Shown here: in pieces, positions 30,288-39,492 of the stretch | How positions within the stretch are numbered: the first letter of the stretch is position 1 | How the letters are laid out: each line of letters starts with the position of its first letter | The notes under the pieces: generated by a model | What the model saw: only the letters and a program-made list of their open reading frames with translations | Told to the model about the DNA's origin: nothing | The model's database searches: none | Position numbers and translations under genes: made by a program | DNA from: Nakaseomyces glabratus | Lineage: Eukaryota; Ascomycota; Saccharomycetes; Saccharomycetales; Saccharomycetaceae | Assembly: GCF_010111755.1 (NCBI RefSeq) | Contig: NC_088959.1 | Span: 682,001 to 746,000, forward strand | Direction of reading: 5' to 3' | Length of the DNA: 64,000 nt

Positions 30288-30941
30288 ATGGTGACAACTA
30301 AATTGAGAACGTTTTCGAAACTGCCGAAGGTGGCAGCTGTCATATTTGACATGGATGGTACACTATGTCTTCCACAGCCGTGGATGTTTCCAGCTATGAG
30401 AGAGGCCATTGGTCTAAAAGATGCATCCCAGGATATCTTGGACTTCATTTCGATGATGGATGATCCCGTACAGCAAAAGATAGCAGAGGAAGGTTTGGCC
30501 AAAGTGGAGGAGAAGGCTATGCTTGAGATGATTCCCCAACCGGGTCTTGTTGAGACTATGAAATATCTAACACAGCAAGGTATTGCAAAAAATATATGTA
30601 CCAGAAATGTTGGTACACCAGTACATTATTTTATAGATAAATTCATCCCAAAGGACTATGCCAAGTTTGACCATATCATAATGAGGGATTTTAGGCCCAC
30701 TAAACCGTACCCTGATCCATTGCTACACATCGCCAAACAGATAGACTCCAACCCACAACACATAATAATGGTTGGCGATTCTTATGACGATATGAAAAGT
30801 GGTAGACTAGCTGGATGCCTTACCGTGCTACTGAAAAACAAGATAAATGCAAAGCTAGTGGAAGAGCAATCAAGTTTGATAGATGTTACAATAAGTGAAT
30901 TAAACGAATTAATTGAAATCATAGAAGAGATAAATAACTAG
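30288..30941 (+). CDS. HAD-superfamily hydrolase (YOR131C ortholog)
   Basis: The 217-residue protein is a haloacid dehalogenase-type phosphatase. The nucleophile motif is DMDGT, with Asp21 and Asp23, followed by the diagnostic CLPQPWMFPAMREAIGL segment. Motif II is in NICTRNVGTPV and the metal-binding GDSYDDMKSG lies near 165. These segments and the length match S. cerevisiae YOR131C (218 residues), whose substrate is unsettled. It marks the right edge of the YOR block; in S. cerevisiae it lies next to VPS17, whereas here the adhesin lies between. Confidence 0.93.
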   Translation: MVTTKLRTFSKLPKVAAVIFDMDGTLCLPQPWMFPAMREAIGLKDASQDILDFISMMDDPVQQKIAEEGLAKVEEKAMLEMIPQPGLVETMKYLTQQGIAKNICTRNVGTPVHYFIDKFIPKDYAKFDHIIMRDFRPTKPYPDPLLHIAKQIDSNPQHIIMVGDSYDDMKSGRLAGCLTVLLKNKINAKLVEEQSSLIDVTISELNELIEIIEEINN

Positions 30942-31065
30942 ATATTATTAATAGTAATAGAAAAAAAATGGCTAGTGTTTGTCATTTATTCAGTCTTGAA
31001 ATCAAAGTAGAATAAATGTACTAGCAGCTATTGAAATTTTACAGTGACAAAAAGAAAAAATAAAT

Positions 31066-31137
31066 CTCCGCGACGGGGAATTGAACCCCGATCTGGCACG
31101 CGACAAGCGCCCATTCTGACCATTAAACTATCGCGGA
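31066..31137 (-). tRNA. tRNA-Asp (GTC)
   Basis: The 72-nt minus-strand sequence begins TCCGCGATAGTTTAATGGTC and ends with GGTTCAATTCCCCGTCGCGGAG. The acceptor arms TCCGCGA/TCGCGGA pair perfectly, the anticodon loop reads CTTGTCGC (GTC), and there is no intron. A run of T residues on the minus strand just downstream (plus strand 31049-31064, A-rich) is a Pol III terminator. It sits at the join of two ancestral synteny blocks. Confidence 0.98.
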
Positions 31138-31660
31138 TTAATGATTTGTTGAAAAGAGAAGTTAAAACAGAGGACTTGTCAGTTCATATCGTACATAGTT
31201 ATATGGCATATATTATATAAATTGGCCATTACTATGATAGATAGAGATAAAAGATAGGAGATATAGCAAGGTTATTTCGCAGTAATGGACACAGTTTCCA
31301 AAAAATAATTACAGTTGAAATATACATGTTATAATTGTGGATAAAACTTATCCAATTGTTTGTAGTATACTAACGTGCAGGTGCCTCTTGTGTCCTTAGG
31401 TAGAATATTCAATCTATCAGAGTATATTTAGAATTGCCCAACAACTTCTATCATGATGACTGTCCTAGGTAAGTATCCATTCAGTTGGTAATTGCACAAA
31501 ACTCTCCACAAGCCGATTTATATGTGGGTTCTATTCTATTTTGGCACCATGTTATTGGAAATAGTAACGATATTTCTCTAATCTTTTTATGCTATGTCCG
31601 TCTTAAGAATTTCTCAATAGGATTTCTCAATTACAGGCAAAATAGTAATTATTATATTCC
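31138..31660. other. tRNA-INO4 intergenic region
   Basis: This region is downstream of INO4 and upstream of tRNA-Asp. A perfect TACTAAC branch-point-like heptamer occurs at about 31368 and a GTAAGT at about 31475, but they are in the wrong order for an intron and no open frame joins them. ZEO1, next to INO4 in S. cerevisiae, is not visible. Confidence 0.5.
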
Positions 31661-32050
31661 TTAGGTATTTCCTTTTAAGTTCCATATGAGTTCTTGAGGT
31701 ATTTCTTTATCATCACCATGTTTTTCCTGGATGCGCATTCGAAGTTCTTGATTTTTCTCATAGAGCCATCGAAGGTAATTAGCTGTCTTTATATAAATTG
31801 CCAGCTCAGACCTATTTTCCTTTTGAGATAAATCAGGCACAATTTGAACTAGATCATCATACATCATTCTTATTATCTCCCTTCTTTTCTGTTCCGATAC
31901 AACGTGATTTTTTCTGACTTCATGTTCGGAAAGTTTATTAGATTTTACTTTCTTGCTCACCCTCTTAGTACTCTTCTTCAGTTTGCCGCTAGTATCACTT
32001 TGTGTATTAGAGGCGTCAGTTTCTGTCCCGCTGATATTTTCCTCCTTCAT
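31661..32050 (-). CDS. INO4: bHLH transcription factor Ino4
   Basis: The 129-residue protein (151 in S. cerevisiae) is a basic helix-loop-helix factor that binds DNA only as a heterodimer with Ino2 and activates phospholipid and inositol genes. After a lysine-rich N-terminus, the basic region NHVVSEQKRRE carries the E-box-reading residues His49, Glu53 and Arg57. Helix 1, the loop and helix 2 run to about 110 (VPDLSQKENRSELAIYIKTA, WLYEKNQELR). The C-terminal PQELIWNL matches the yeast Ino4 ending. A perfect inositol/choline response element lies about 190 bp upstream, so self-control is likely. Synteny is with YOL108C. Confidence 0.94.
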   Translation of the reverse strand: MKEENISGTETDASNTQSDTSGKLKKSTKRVSKKVKSNKLSEHEVRKNHVVSEQKRREIIRMMYDDLVQIVPDLSQKENRSELAIYIKTANYLRWLYEKNQELRMRIQEKHGDDKEIPQELIWNLKGNT

Positions 32051-32239
32051 TCTCTAAATGCCTTATCCGACTTTTGAAATGGGGTTAAATGGTAAAGCTT
32101 GATTATAATAGTGAAGTTGTGCCTTCCTTTTTGAAGTAACTTTAAAGTGACAACAAGAACAGTAATATAGTTTTTGTGGTTTGAGTTAAAGATCAGCCTT
32201 TAATAAGGTACACTGTTTTGACTTGATCGCGGATTTTAA

Positions 32240-32250
32240 TCTTCACATGT
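32240..32250 (-). promoter_or_regulatory. Inositol/choline response element before INO4
   Basis: TCTTCACATGT is an exact match to the TYTTCACATGY consensus for Ino2/Ino4 binding. It lies about 190 bp upstream of the INO4 start. Confidence 0.65.
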
Positions 32251-32483
32251 ACTCATCACTTTCGGGATATGAAATTTGAGAATTTCAGTTTCAGTTAGGT
32301 AATGGAAGGGGATAGACAAGTTGGCCGGGAATGCCCATGAAAATGACCGTACTCAGTTAAACCTGCTACCAAAGCATTCACGATGCGTAGCTAAAAACTA
32401 CTTACTCTTGACAGTTAATTTCCAGTAGCAAATTAGAAACCTTCTGGAAAGCAGCAAAACAGCAAAATATGAAGAGTGTGGGC

Positions 32484-32493
32484 ATCACGTGAT
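32484..32493. promoter_or_regulatory. CACGTG palindrome (Cbf1-type E-box)
   Basis: ATCACGTGAT matches the RTCACRTG centromere-binding-factor site. No AT-rich CDEII and CCGAA-type CDEIII follow, so it is not a centromere. It may act in the INO4/YOL107W promoter. Confidence 0.45.
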
Positions 32494-32971
32494 TTATTTA
32501 TTTTTTGAGTCTCTAGGATGACAGTTTTAATGTTTAGTTGACTGTAGTTCACAGGTGTAAAGGCTGCATAGAACTCCCGATTAATTCCACCCTTAAAGAT
32601 CGTAAGTGACAAAAAAAAAGAAAACCTTGTAATTAACAATGGCCCAACATGCTAAATCAAACATACTTAACAGCAACTTTCTATCGATTCGGGGCTTTTA
32701 AACATTCAACATAATTACACAAGAAGCTCACTTTTATGGTGAAGAAGAACCGGAATAATATCTGGCATTTCAATACATTATAACCCTTGAGTGCTTATTT
32801 ATAATTGCTAGCTTTGTGTTGTAACTAAGGCGTAAAGAGGAGTAATATAAAAAAAAACTAAAGATTGGTCGGCGTATTTAAGCCTGAAACGATAACGAAC
32901 TTTCCAGAGGGAATAATTAACACTTTCAATACTTTGTTATATTGGTGTGAAAAAGACAATAGGCTTTTAAA

Positions 32972-33991
32972 ATGAAACACAGCAATAAATTTTTCGAAGT
33001 TGATATTCCAGAATCAAGTCTGAGTCCACGGAGTTTGCCAAAGGCTACAAAAATAATCACATCATTATATTTGCTTTTAACGCTACTTTTATTTGTTCTT
33101 CGAAGAATCTATTATGTGAGACATGAAGACCAGGAATTTGATTCTGTAATTGTACCGTTTTTGGAGCTTGTGCCAGATAAAGTAGTACAATACCCAACTG
33201 CCATAATACTGTCTAATCTAATTGATATAAAGTGGTGGAAAATAATCACTAACTTGCTGAACCTGGTATTGGGTGGTTCTTTCATTGAAAAGAACTGGGG
33301 GTCTTCTAAAGAGATTGTTATATTTATTTTAGTATTAGGCTCAATCACGAACTTAGTGGTACTTTCAGCCACGTACGTGCTAGCCCAGGTTTTCACATCA
33401 ATAAGGCTCGATTTACCTATTGATGGTAACTATACTGTACTGGTAGGATTTCCTATTATCTACAGGCAACTGTTACCAGAGACAACAATTATTAACATCA
33501 AATATCCAAGTTTCATAAGTAAGAATTTCAGATTCAAGCTTTTGCCCATATTTGTGATTTGCTTTATGACAATGGTCCAACTTGTATGGTTCCATCATTT
33601 TGCCGAGTTAATTTCAATATGGCTAACATTTTTTACTACCTGGATATACCTGAGATTTTACCAAAGATTGCCAACACTTGGGAATTCGAATACTACAAAT
33701 GAGATTATAGTCGGAGACGCTTCTGATACATTCCAATTAATTTATTTTTTTCCAGATATTATCAAGCCTGCTTTAAGGCCAATTTTCAACTTTTCGTACT
33801 ACTTATTCTGTGAGAAATTGAGACTAATAAAGCCTTTTGAGACGGATGAAATTGATAAAGGTAACCAAGTTGCTGAGAATAGAGGTGCTAAGAGAATTGA
33901 TCAAGCCATTGACGATATTGAAGCTGGTGATAGAAGAAGAGAACTTGCTCTCAAGATGTTAAACCAAAGAATGGAAGAACCTAATAGATGA
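32972..33991 (+). CDS. TMEM115-like multispanning Golgi membrane protein (YOL107W ortholog)
   Basis: The 339-residue protein matches S. cerevisiae YOL107W (342 residues), a poorly studied protein of the rhomboid-related TMEM115/DUF1751 family. About six hydrophobic segments are visible: near 28-46 (IITSLYLLLTLLLFVLRR), 85-100, 112-135 (IVIFILVLGSITNLVVLSA), 155-165, and two near 190-230 (LLPIFVICFMTMVQLVWF). The loop with FIEKNWGSSKE is a family signature. No rhomboid Ser/His catalytic pair is evident. The charged C-terminal tail (about 275-339) is cytosolic-looking. Synteny between INO4 and ITR supports it. Confidence 0.9.
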   Translation: MKHSNKFFEVDIPESSLSPRSLPKATKIITSLYLLLTLLLFVLRRIYYVRHEDQEFDSVIVPFLELVPDKVVQYPTAIILSNLIDIKWWKIITNLLNLVLGGSFIEKNWGSSKEIVIFILVLGSITNLVVLSATYVLAQVFTSIRLDLPIDGNYTVLVGFPIIYRQLLPETTIINIKYPSFISKNFRFKLLPIFVICFMTMVQLVWFHHFAELISIWLTFFTTWIYLRFYQRLPTLGNSNTTNEIIVGDASDTFQLIYFFPDIIKPALRPIFNFSYYLFCEKLRLIKPFETDEIDKGNQVAENRGAKRIDQAIDDIEAGDRRRELALKMLNQRMEEPNR

Positions 33992-34320
33992 ATAATTAAG
34001 TGACTCCTGTATTGGAACTAAATATAACGATAAAATAATGCATTTTAGCTAGAAAGACACTCGCATATTCACATTATCTAGTGGTATAAGCACTTCGATT
34101 AGGCTTATTAAATGTCTAACAAAAATATGGCCCTACGAAAAGGCTTAGCCTACTATATATAGCCCACTATGTATTTGTATAATTGTTACCTGAATGATCA
34201 CTTGGCAACGGAAGGATACTATATCTTCGGATATACTTTTTAGCTTAGAGTGCTGTCACGTGATGAAAGTATTATCGTTTAAGGTGGCAAATATAATTTT
34301 TGTCCTTCAACAATTATTAA
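33992..34320. other. Intergenic region before tRNA-Thr
   Basis: This is the 3' flank of the YOL107W ortholog. A TCACGTGA palindrome (34256-34263) lies about 60 bp upstream of the tRNA gene. Nothing else is evident; no LTR was recognised. Confidence 0.55.
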
Positions 34321-34393
34321 GCTTCTATGGCCAAGTTGGTAAGGCGCCACACTAGTAATGTGGAGATCATCAGTTCAAATCTGGTTGGAAGCA
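34321..34393 (+). tRNA. tRNA-Thr (AGT)
   Basis: The 73-nt gene begins GCTTCTATGGCCAAGTTGGT. The anticodon loop CTAGTAA gives AGT, the T-arm has GTTCAAATC, and the acceptor arms GCTTCTA and TGGAAGC pair with one G-U. The discriminator base is A. There is no intron, and a T run follows (Pol III terminator). Confidence 0.98.
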
Positions 34394-34504
34394 TTTATTT
34401 TTTTGTTTACATTTCATATAAACGTATAATGGTTGATGTTGGCATCTGTTTTCTTTTTCTTTTTTTTCTTCTTTGATCTTAACAAATTACTATATGACAC
34501 ACTT

Positions 34505-35344
34505 TTAACTGAACGGCCCACTCGTTTCCCTCATCAAACATTCGACTAGACTCATATTACAGAACACCAGTAATTTACGAACAAGGTCATCGATGGGCAG
34601 CTCGTCAATACAGGCTCCGAAACTGGAGTGCAATTTCATTTCATTTAGCTCAATTGTGGCTGCCAATTCACAATTAATGAACAAAACAATACCATTAGAC
34701 AAGTCGAACCAAATACCGTAATTCAAATAAGGGTTATAGTTCTCTATTTTTTTTTTACCAAAAGTGCGTTTTCTTGTGCTGTTGTAGATCCTCAACATCC
34801 TATTTTTCAAAACTGTAGTGAACTGATCAATGCTGTACTGGTTCGATTCACCCAGTATAAGATAGTTGGCAATCAATTTGTCGTACAGGTATGTGCTCGT
34901 ATCCTTGTCCAGTTTTGAAGATCCATTACTCTGGCACCACTTTGACCAGTTGTGCCACACCAGCGAGCTGCTAAAGTAGCAATAGCTCTCCAGCAGCTTG
35001 AGCCAGTTCCCATACACCGCGCTGTACATTGCTTTGTACTTGGCGGCAACCGCTGTGAAAAACTGGACGAACTTCTCTATTTTTTCATCAACTCCTTTCA
35101 CACCGCAGAGCACAAGCGGCACGACGTTGAAATCATACCCACCCGCCAGATCAGTTGCGCCTACCAGCGTCACATCCTCGTCGTCGTCCCTAAGGAAGTA
35201 CGACACATACCCGCTAGTCTCACCCGCCCAGCAGTCCCTGTACAGACCCCACCCCATGGTACTACCGACATCGATGCGCAGCACTGCATAGTTGAGAACG
35301 TGGCGCACAACAGCTACGTTATCCAATTTAGCTAGCTGACTCAT
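34505..35344 (-). CDS. Uncharacterised protein, candidate NDJ1 by position
   Basis: The 279-residue frame starts at the first ATG (35344); an in-frame extension of ten codons is possible only from a TTG. I do not recognise a domain. Visible features are a tryptophan-rich N-terminal half (GWGLYRDCWAGETSGYVSYF), a central helical part with FVQFFTAVAAKYKAMYSAVY, and a KRTFGKKK basic patch. No signal peptide or membrane segment is obvious. It lies divergent from the ITR gene, exactly where S. cerevisiae has YOL104C (NDJ1, a fast-evolving meiotic telomere-tethering protein). Orthology is therefore plausible from synteny, but not shown by sequence. Confidence 0.6.
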   Translation of the reverse strand: MSQLAKLDNVAVVRHVLNYAVLRIDVGSTMGWGLYRDCWAGETSGYVSYFLRDDDEDVTLVGATDLAGGYDFNVVPLVLCGVKGVDEKIEKFVQFFTAVAAKYKAMYSAVYGNWLKLLESYCYFSSSLVWHNWSKWCQSNGSSKLDKDTSTYLYDKLIANYLILGESNQYSIDQFTTVLKNRMLRIYNSTRKRTFGKKKIENYNPYLNYGIWFDLSNGIVLFINCELAATIELNEMKLHSSFGACIDELPIDDLVRKLLVFCNMSLVECLMRETSGPFS

Positions 35345-35726
35345 TTGACGCTTCTCACACCAGAGCACTTGCAAGACGTTCCTGCCATGCCCAGAGAGTA
35401 TGCCCCCCCCGAATTATACGTGCAAGTATGAGAGATAGCCGCCGACAGATAGCCGCCGATAGAAATGGAGAGAGTTAATACATCATAGGAAACGTCATCC
35501 ACACATGATACATACATGTTAACGAACCGGATATAATATTAACTCCCTGCCATTTTGAGTACACTCGCGACACACGAAGATACCAAGCACAAGATAACAG
35601 TACACCGGAAGCCAGCTGATAAACGCCGAAAGAAACACAATGAGTAAGCCGCAGGGGGTGAAAATTGTTGAGTTTTCCCCCTTTGTCAACAAGAGGTTTG
35701 TCGCAGAGAGCAGAGAAGCGGGATGG

Positions 35727-35737
35727 ACATGTGAAAA
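35727..35737 (+). promoter_or_regulatory. ICRE (Ino2/Ino4 site) 1 before ITR
   Basis: ACATGTGAAAA is an exact match to RCATGTGAARA, the reverse of TYTTCACATGY. It lies about 600 bp upstream of the transporter start. Confidence 0.6.
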
Positions 35738-35852
35738 TTTGAAGTGCGGGAACAAGAGAAGCAGTTCTTGCGGGGGGGGGGGGGGGAAGAGCAGTGGCAG
35801 TAGCAGTAGCTGTAGCAGTAGCAGTAGCAGGAGCAGGAGGGCTTGACATTTT

Positions 35853-35863
35853 GCATGTGAAAA
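35853..35863 (+). promoter_or_regulatory. ICRE (Ino2/Ino4 site) 2 before ITR
   Basis: GCATGTGAAAA is an exact consensus match, about 475 bp upstream of the transporter start. Confidence 0.65.
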
Positions 35864-36033
35864 TTCAATATCGCTGCACACAACAAGGAGAGAGACAACG
35901 GAGGTGCTGCTGTTTCTGAGCCGAGCCAGAGGCAGGACGGGGGGGGAGCTTCAATTGTATCGAATAGTCGCTGATAACGATAGCGTGACTTTCATGTTTG
36001 ACATCGCGTTATCCCGCGTTGTTCAATGAGTGG

Positions 36034-36069
36034 TAGTTGTAGTTGTAACTGCAACTGTAACTGCAACTA
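36034..36069 (+). repeat. Inverted repeat / potential RNA hairpin
   Basis: Positions 36034-36047 can pair with 36056-36069 over 14 pairs, three of them G-U, leaving an 8-base loop. The sequence is built from TAGTTG and AACTGC units. It lies about 260 bp upstream of the transporter ATG. Confidence 0.7.
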
Positions 36070-36141
36070 GAACTGTGACTTACTGTGATTGTGATTTGTG
36101 CTTTGTTTGGCGAATGCGATGGATTTGGTATAATATTTTGC

Positions 36142-36152
36142 ACATGTGAAGA
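36142..36152 (+). promoter_or_regulatory. ICRE (Ino2/Ino4 site) 3 before ITR
   Basis: ACATGTGAAGA is an exact match to RCATGTGAARA, about 180 bp upstream of the ATG, the best-placed of the three. A TATATAAG box follows at about 36162-36170. Confidence 0.7.
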
Positions 36153-36327
36153 TTATCCAAATATATAAGAACTGATTGAATTTCAAGTGAAATCAATTCT
36201 CGAAGCGAAACCAAAAAGACAAAGAAAAAAAGTTGAAAAAATTACAAAAAATTTTCTATATAAAAAACGAGCTTCTGCTTTTACTATCTACTGACTACAC
36301 CATAGCAAAGAGGACAACTTATAACAG

Positions 36328-38040
36328 ATGGCTGGTGAGAAGGTGGAGTTGAGCTCCATGGATAGTGCTATAGAGATAAGGCATGTGAACCAGCATGCCA
36401 AGGAAATATCGTCTGAGAACAAGTCTGAGAGCTATGACGACAATAAGGAGTTTGAAGGGTCCAATCGCGTGGTGATAAAGCCTGTTAACGACGAGGACGA
36501 TGTGTCTGTTATGATAAATTTTAACCAGGGTGTGTCACACTTCATTATTATGCTGACTTTTGTCGCTTCCTTGTCCGGTTTCTTGTTCGGTTACGACACC
36601 GGTTACATATCCTCGGCGTTGATTTCCATAGGGACTGACCTGGACAACAAAGAGCTGACGTACGGTGAGAAGGAAATCACCACCGCTGCCACCTCCTTGG
36701 GTGCTTTGATCTTTGCTTTAGTGGCAGGGTTCTCCGTAGACATATTCGGCAGAAAACCATGTCTTATGTTCTCGAACATTATGTTTTTGATCGGTGCTAT
36801 TCTTCAAGTCACCGCACACAAGTTCTGGCAGATGACTGCGGGCAGATTCATTATGGGTTTCGGTGTCGGTATCGGTTCCTTGATCGCACCATTGTACATT
36901 AGTGAGATTGCACCAAAAATGATCAGAGGTAGACTGACTGTGATCAACTCACTGTGGCTGACAGGTGGCCAGTTGATCGCATACGGTTGTGGTGCTGGTT
37001 TGAATCACGTCCACAACGGTTGGAGAATTCTGGTCGGTCTCTCCTTGATTCCAACCGTGCTACAGTTCGTGTTCTTTATCTTCCTACCAGACACGCCTAG
37101 ATACTACGTTATGAAAGGTGACTATGAGAAGGCCAAGAGCGTGCTGAAGAGAAGTTACAACGGTGTCTCTGACGAACTAATAGACAGAAAGATTGAAGAA
37201 CTATTAGCTTTGAACCAATCTATTCCAGGTAAGAATCATGTAGAAAGAACTTGGAACGCTGTGAAAGAGTTGCATACCAAACCAGCTAACTTTAGAGCTC
37301 TGATCATCGCATGTGGTTTACAAGGTATCCAACAATTCACTGGTTGGAACTCCTTGGTCTATTTCTCCGGTACTATTTTTGAATCCGTTGGTTTCAAGAA
37401 TTCCTCTGCAGTTTCCATTATCGTTTCTGGTACAAATTTCATCTTTACACTGGTGGCTTTCTTCTGCATAGATAAAATCGGTAGAAGAAACATTCTGATT
37501 ATAGGTATCCCAGGTATGACCGTGGCTCATGTTATGTCCGCTATTGCGTTCCACTTCATTGGAATCAAGTTTGTCGGTAACACCGCCATCGTTGAACACT
37601 CAGGTTTCTCCTCATGGGGTATTGTAATCATTGTGTTCATTATCATGTTTGCTGCATTCTACGCTCTAGGTATTGGTACCGTGCCATGGCAACAATCTGA
37701 ACTGTTCCCACAAAACGTTAGAGGTGTCGGTACTGCTTTTGCTACTGCTACTAACTGGGCCGGTTCCTTAGTTATTGCTTCAACTTTCTTGACTATGTTA
37801 CAAAACATCACTCCTACAGGTACATTCGGTTTCTTTGCAGGCTTATGTGTGGTTTCTTTCTTCTTCTGTTATTTCTGCTACCCAGAACTTTCAGGTTTGG
37901 AATTGGAAGAAGTTCAAACTATTTTGCAAGATGGTTTCAATGTGCAAGCATCTAAGGAACTGGCAAAGAAGCGTAAGAGGCAAATTGCTGTTCTAAAGAA
38001 AGCAAAACATCAACCAACAGAAGAAATCATTGAAGAGTGA
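36328..38040 (+). CDS. ITR2: Myo-inositol transporter (ITR1/ITR2 family)
   Basis: The 570-residue protein (ITR2 609 and ITR1 584 in S. cerevisiae) is a 12-transmembrane major-facilitator proton/myo-inositol symporter of the plasma membrane. After a charged N-terminal tail of about 70 residues come the diagnostic [25 protein letters not shown] in the first inner loop, [58 protein letters not shown] and [14 protein letters not shown]. Identity to yeast ITR is high throughout. The gene occupies the YOL103W position, yet its promoter carries three ICREs, as expected for inositol-regulated ITR1. The symbol follows position; it may be the only ITR. Confidence 0.93.
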   Translation: MAGEKVELSSMDSAIEIRHVNQHAKEISSENKSESYDDNKEFEGSNRVVIKPVNDEDDVSVMINFNQGVSHFIIMLTFVASLSGFLFGYDTGYISSALISIGTDLDNKELTYGEKEITTAATSLGALIFALVAGFSVDIFGRKPCLMFSNIMFLIGAILQVTAHKFWQMTAGRFIMGFGVGIGSLIAPLYISEIAPKMIRGRLTVINSLWLTGGQLIAYGCGAGLNHVHNGWRILVGLSLIPTVLQFVFFIFLPDTPRYYVMKGDYEKAKSVLKRSYNGVSDELIDRKIEELLALNQSIPGKNHVERTWNAVKELHTKPANFRALIIACGLQGIQQFTGWNSLVYFSGTIFESVGFKNSSAVSIIVSGTNFIFTLVAFFCIDKIGRRNILIIGIPGMTVAHVMSAIAFHFIGIKFVGNTAIVEHSGFSSWGIVIIVFIIMFAAFYALGIGTVPWQQSELFPQNVRGVGTAFATATNWAGSLVIASTFLTMLQNITPTGTFGFFAGLCVVSFFFCYFCYPELSGLELEEVQTILQDGFNVQASKELAKKRKRQIAVLKKAKHQPTEEIIEE

Positions 38041-38434
38041 AAATTCTCCAATTAATAACTTAATTTTTTTCTCTATGTACAACATCACTCTTCTTTTTCT
38101 CCTTGCATCATACACTTTTACAATTATCGGATTTCATACATTAATTAATTCATGTTAAACAACACTTTTTATAAATATTCCTAGGAAATTCAGCAACACT
38201 TACCATGTAGTGACACATTTGATTTACCCATTCTCGTTGAAATAAGTTTGCTTAATTTATAGTTTGAGCTTTGCATCATTTTGCATGGCCACATCATTGA
38301 CTGTACTTGGCCAACACTAATAATTGATATTCTAATACTACTATTGCTTTTTTTAATTAAACAAATTATTTAATAGACATAACATGAACTTGAATAGTGA
38401 TATCATATATCACAAAAGTGTAAGGTTATTCTCA
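38041..38434. other. Convergent intergenic region
   Basis: This is the AT-rich 3' flank shared by ITR and TPT1. No gene or repeat is seen. Confidence 0.6.
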
Positions 38435-39127
38435 TTAGTTAAAGTATTCATGTTTGATACCATTTTCATCAAGCAGATTTATCAACTCTCTTTCATCTTT
38501 GCTTTCATCTGATCCAGATGCAGCTCTAATTTTTACCAGTAAAAATAAGGATTTATTAATGTCATCGGGAGTTAATATAACAGAATTCATTGACCTATAC
38601 AGCTTTAAATGCTCAAGGATTTTAGGTTCACTTAGAATATAGATATGCACTCTACTAGATTTTCGCATCCCACTTATAACCTCTTTGTCCTTTTCGGTTA
38701 TGCCAATAGACAAATGTATATGATTTCTATTCATTCGCTTGATAGACCCCGACTTCAATATCTGAATCGCATTACGCACAGATGTACCATGTATTATATT
38801 TTTAGGTAACTTCTCAGCAGTATCAATAACTTCTAATACTTCTTCATCCGGCTTAATGCGATCAATAGAGTGTCCTTGTACTGCACAGATAAGCTCTGTT
38901 TGACCGTCATCACTTAGCTTGATGTTAAACCTCTTCTTATCGTTCGTATCCACTACCCTATGTAAGTCCTCTAGAGTACATTTGTGCGACTTTAGCCTCT
39001 GATGATTGAGTACTCTCTCAACTTCAATGTACCCATTGACATCAAATGGAAGATTTTCCTTCACTGCACCATGTCTAAGCAAGTATGACAAAGCCTTTGA
39101 TATCTGTATATCTCTTTTGGAACTCAT
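38435..39127 (-). CDS. TPT1: tRNA 2'-phosphotransferase Tpt1
   Basis: The 230-residue enzyme (same length as in S. cerevisiae) removes the 2'-phosphate left at the splice junction of tRNAs by transferring it to NAD. The KptA/Tpt1 fold is shown by KALSYLLRHGA at about 11-21, the RFNIKLSDDGQTELICAVQGHS segment, IIHGTSVRNAIQILKSG with the conserved His-Gly-Thr, and RMNRNHIHLSIG. Synteny with YOL102C, beside IZH4, agrees. The start is ATG with no in-frame upstream alternative of note. Confidence 0.96.
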   Translation of the reverse strand: MSSKRDIQISKALSYLLRHGAVKENLPFDVNGYIEVERVLNHQRLKSHKCTLEDLHRVVDTNDKKRFNIKLSDDGQTELICAVQGHSIDRIKPDEEVLEVIDTAEKLPKNIIHGTSVRNAIQILKSGSIKRMNRNHIHLSIGITEKDKEVISGMRKSSRVHIYILSEPKILEHLKLYRSMNSVILTPDDINKSLFLLVKIRAASGSDESKDERELINLLDENGIKHEYFN

Positions 39128-39492
39128 TCTTAGCGATTTGATAGAGGCTGTGTGTCCAATTTTAGATAGTTGACCACTGAATCTCTAATAACATACTTGC
39201 TGTGCCAACACTTTTACCAATTTTCTTGACAGAAATCGCAATAAACTCATCTCTTGTGATGAGTTACAAAATTGAGCTGCTTAAATAATCCAACTATTGT
39301 AACACAATAAGAATAACTAAGTAAATAATGTCTATTATCGTGTCTAATATATAATCCGTAATCGTTAACATTTATAAAAGAGATTCCTTGCTTTCTCATG
39401 TTCTTATGTAAAGCAAAGGATGGCGTGAAGTGAAATAAAAACAAATAAGTACAAACCGGTAAGAGAAGCAACAGTCAACCCAAATAACCTCT
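39128..39492. other. TPT1-IZH4 intergenic region
   Basis: This holds the TPT1 promoter and the IZH4 3' flank. A short 74-codon open frame here (39247-39471) is not convincing. Confidence 0.55.

Larger units (their letters stand above)
32051..32971. other. Divergent promoter of INO4 and YOL107W ortholog
   Basis: This holds an ICRE at 32240-32250 and a perfect ATCACGTGAT palindrome (Cbf1/E-box type) at 32484-32493. Reading frames in it lack coding character. Confidence 0.6.
35345..36327. other. ITR promoter region with ICREs, G run and simple repeats
   Basis: This 983-bp region holds three exact ICRE matches, a run of 15 G residues at about 35772-35786, a GCAGTA-type trinucleotide/hexamer tract (about 35790-35838), and a strong inverted repeat at 36034-36069. 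Reading frames in it are simple-sequence shadows. Confidence 0.7.

Noticed and set aside
31368..31480. Possible intron signals (TACTAAC, GTAAGT)
   Set aside because: The branch-point-like motif precedes the donor-like motif, and no reading frames are joined by any pairing of them.
32484..34263. CACGTG palindromes as centromere CDEI
   Set aside because: Neither is followed at the right distance by a highly AT-rich element and a CCGAA-containing CDEIII.
35475..35898. Several frames rich in Ala-Thr, Leu or Cys-Tyr upstream of the transporter gene
   Set aside because: They are translations of a GCAGTA-type simple repeat and a G run, in several frames at once.
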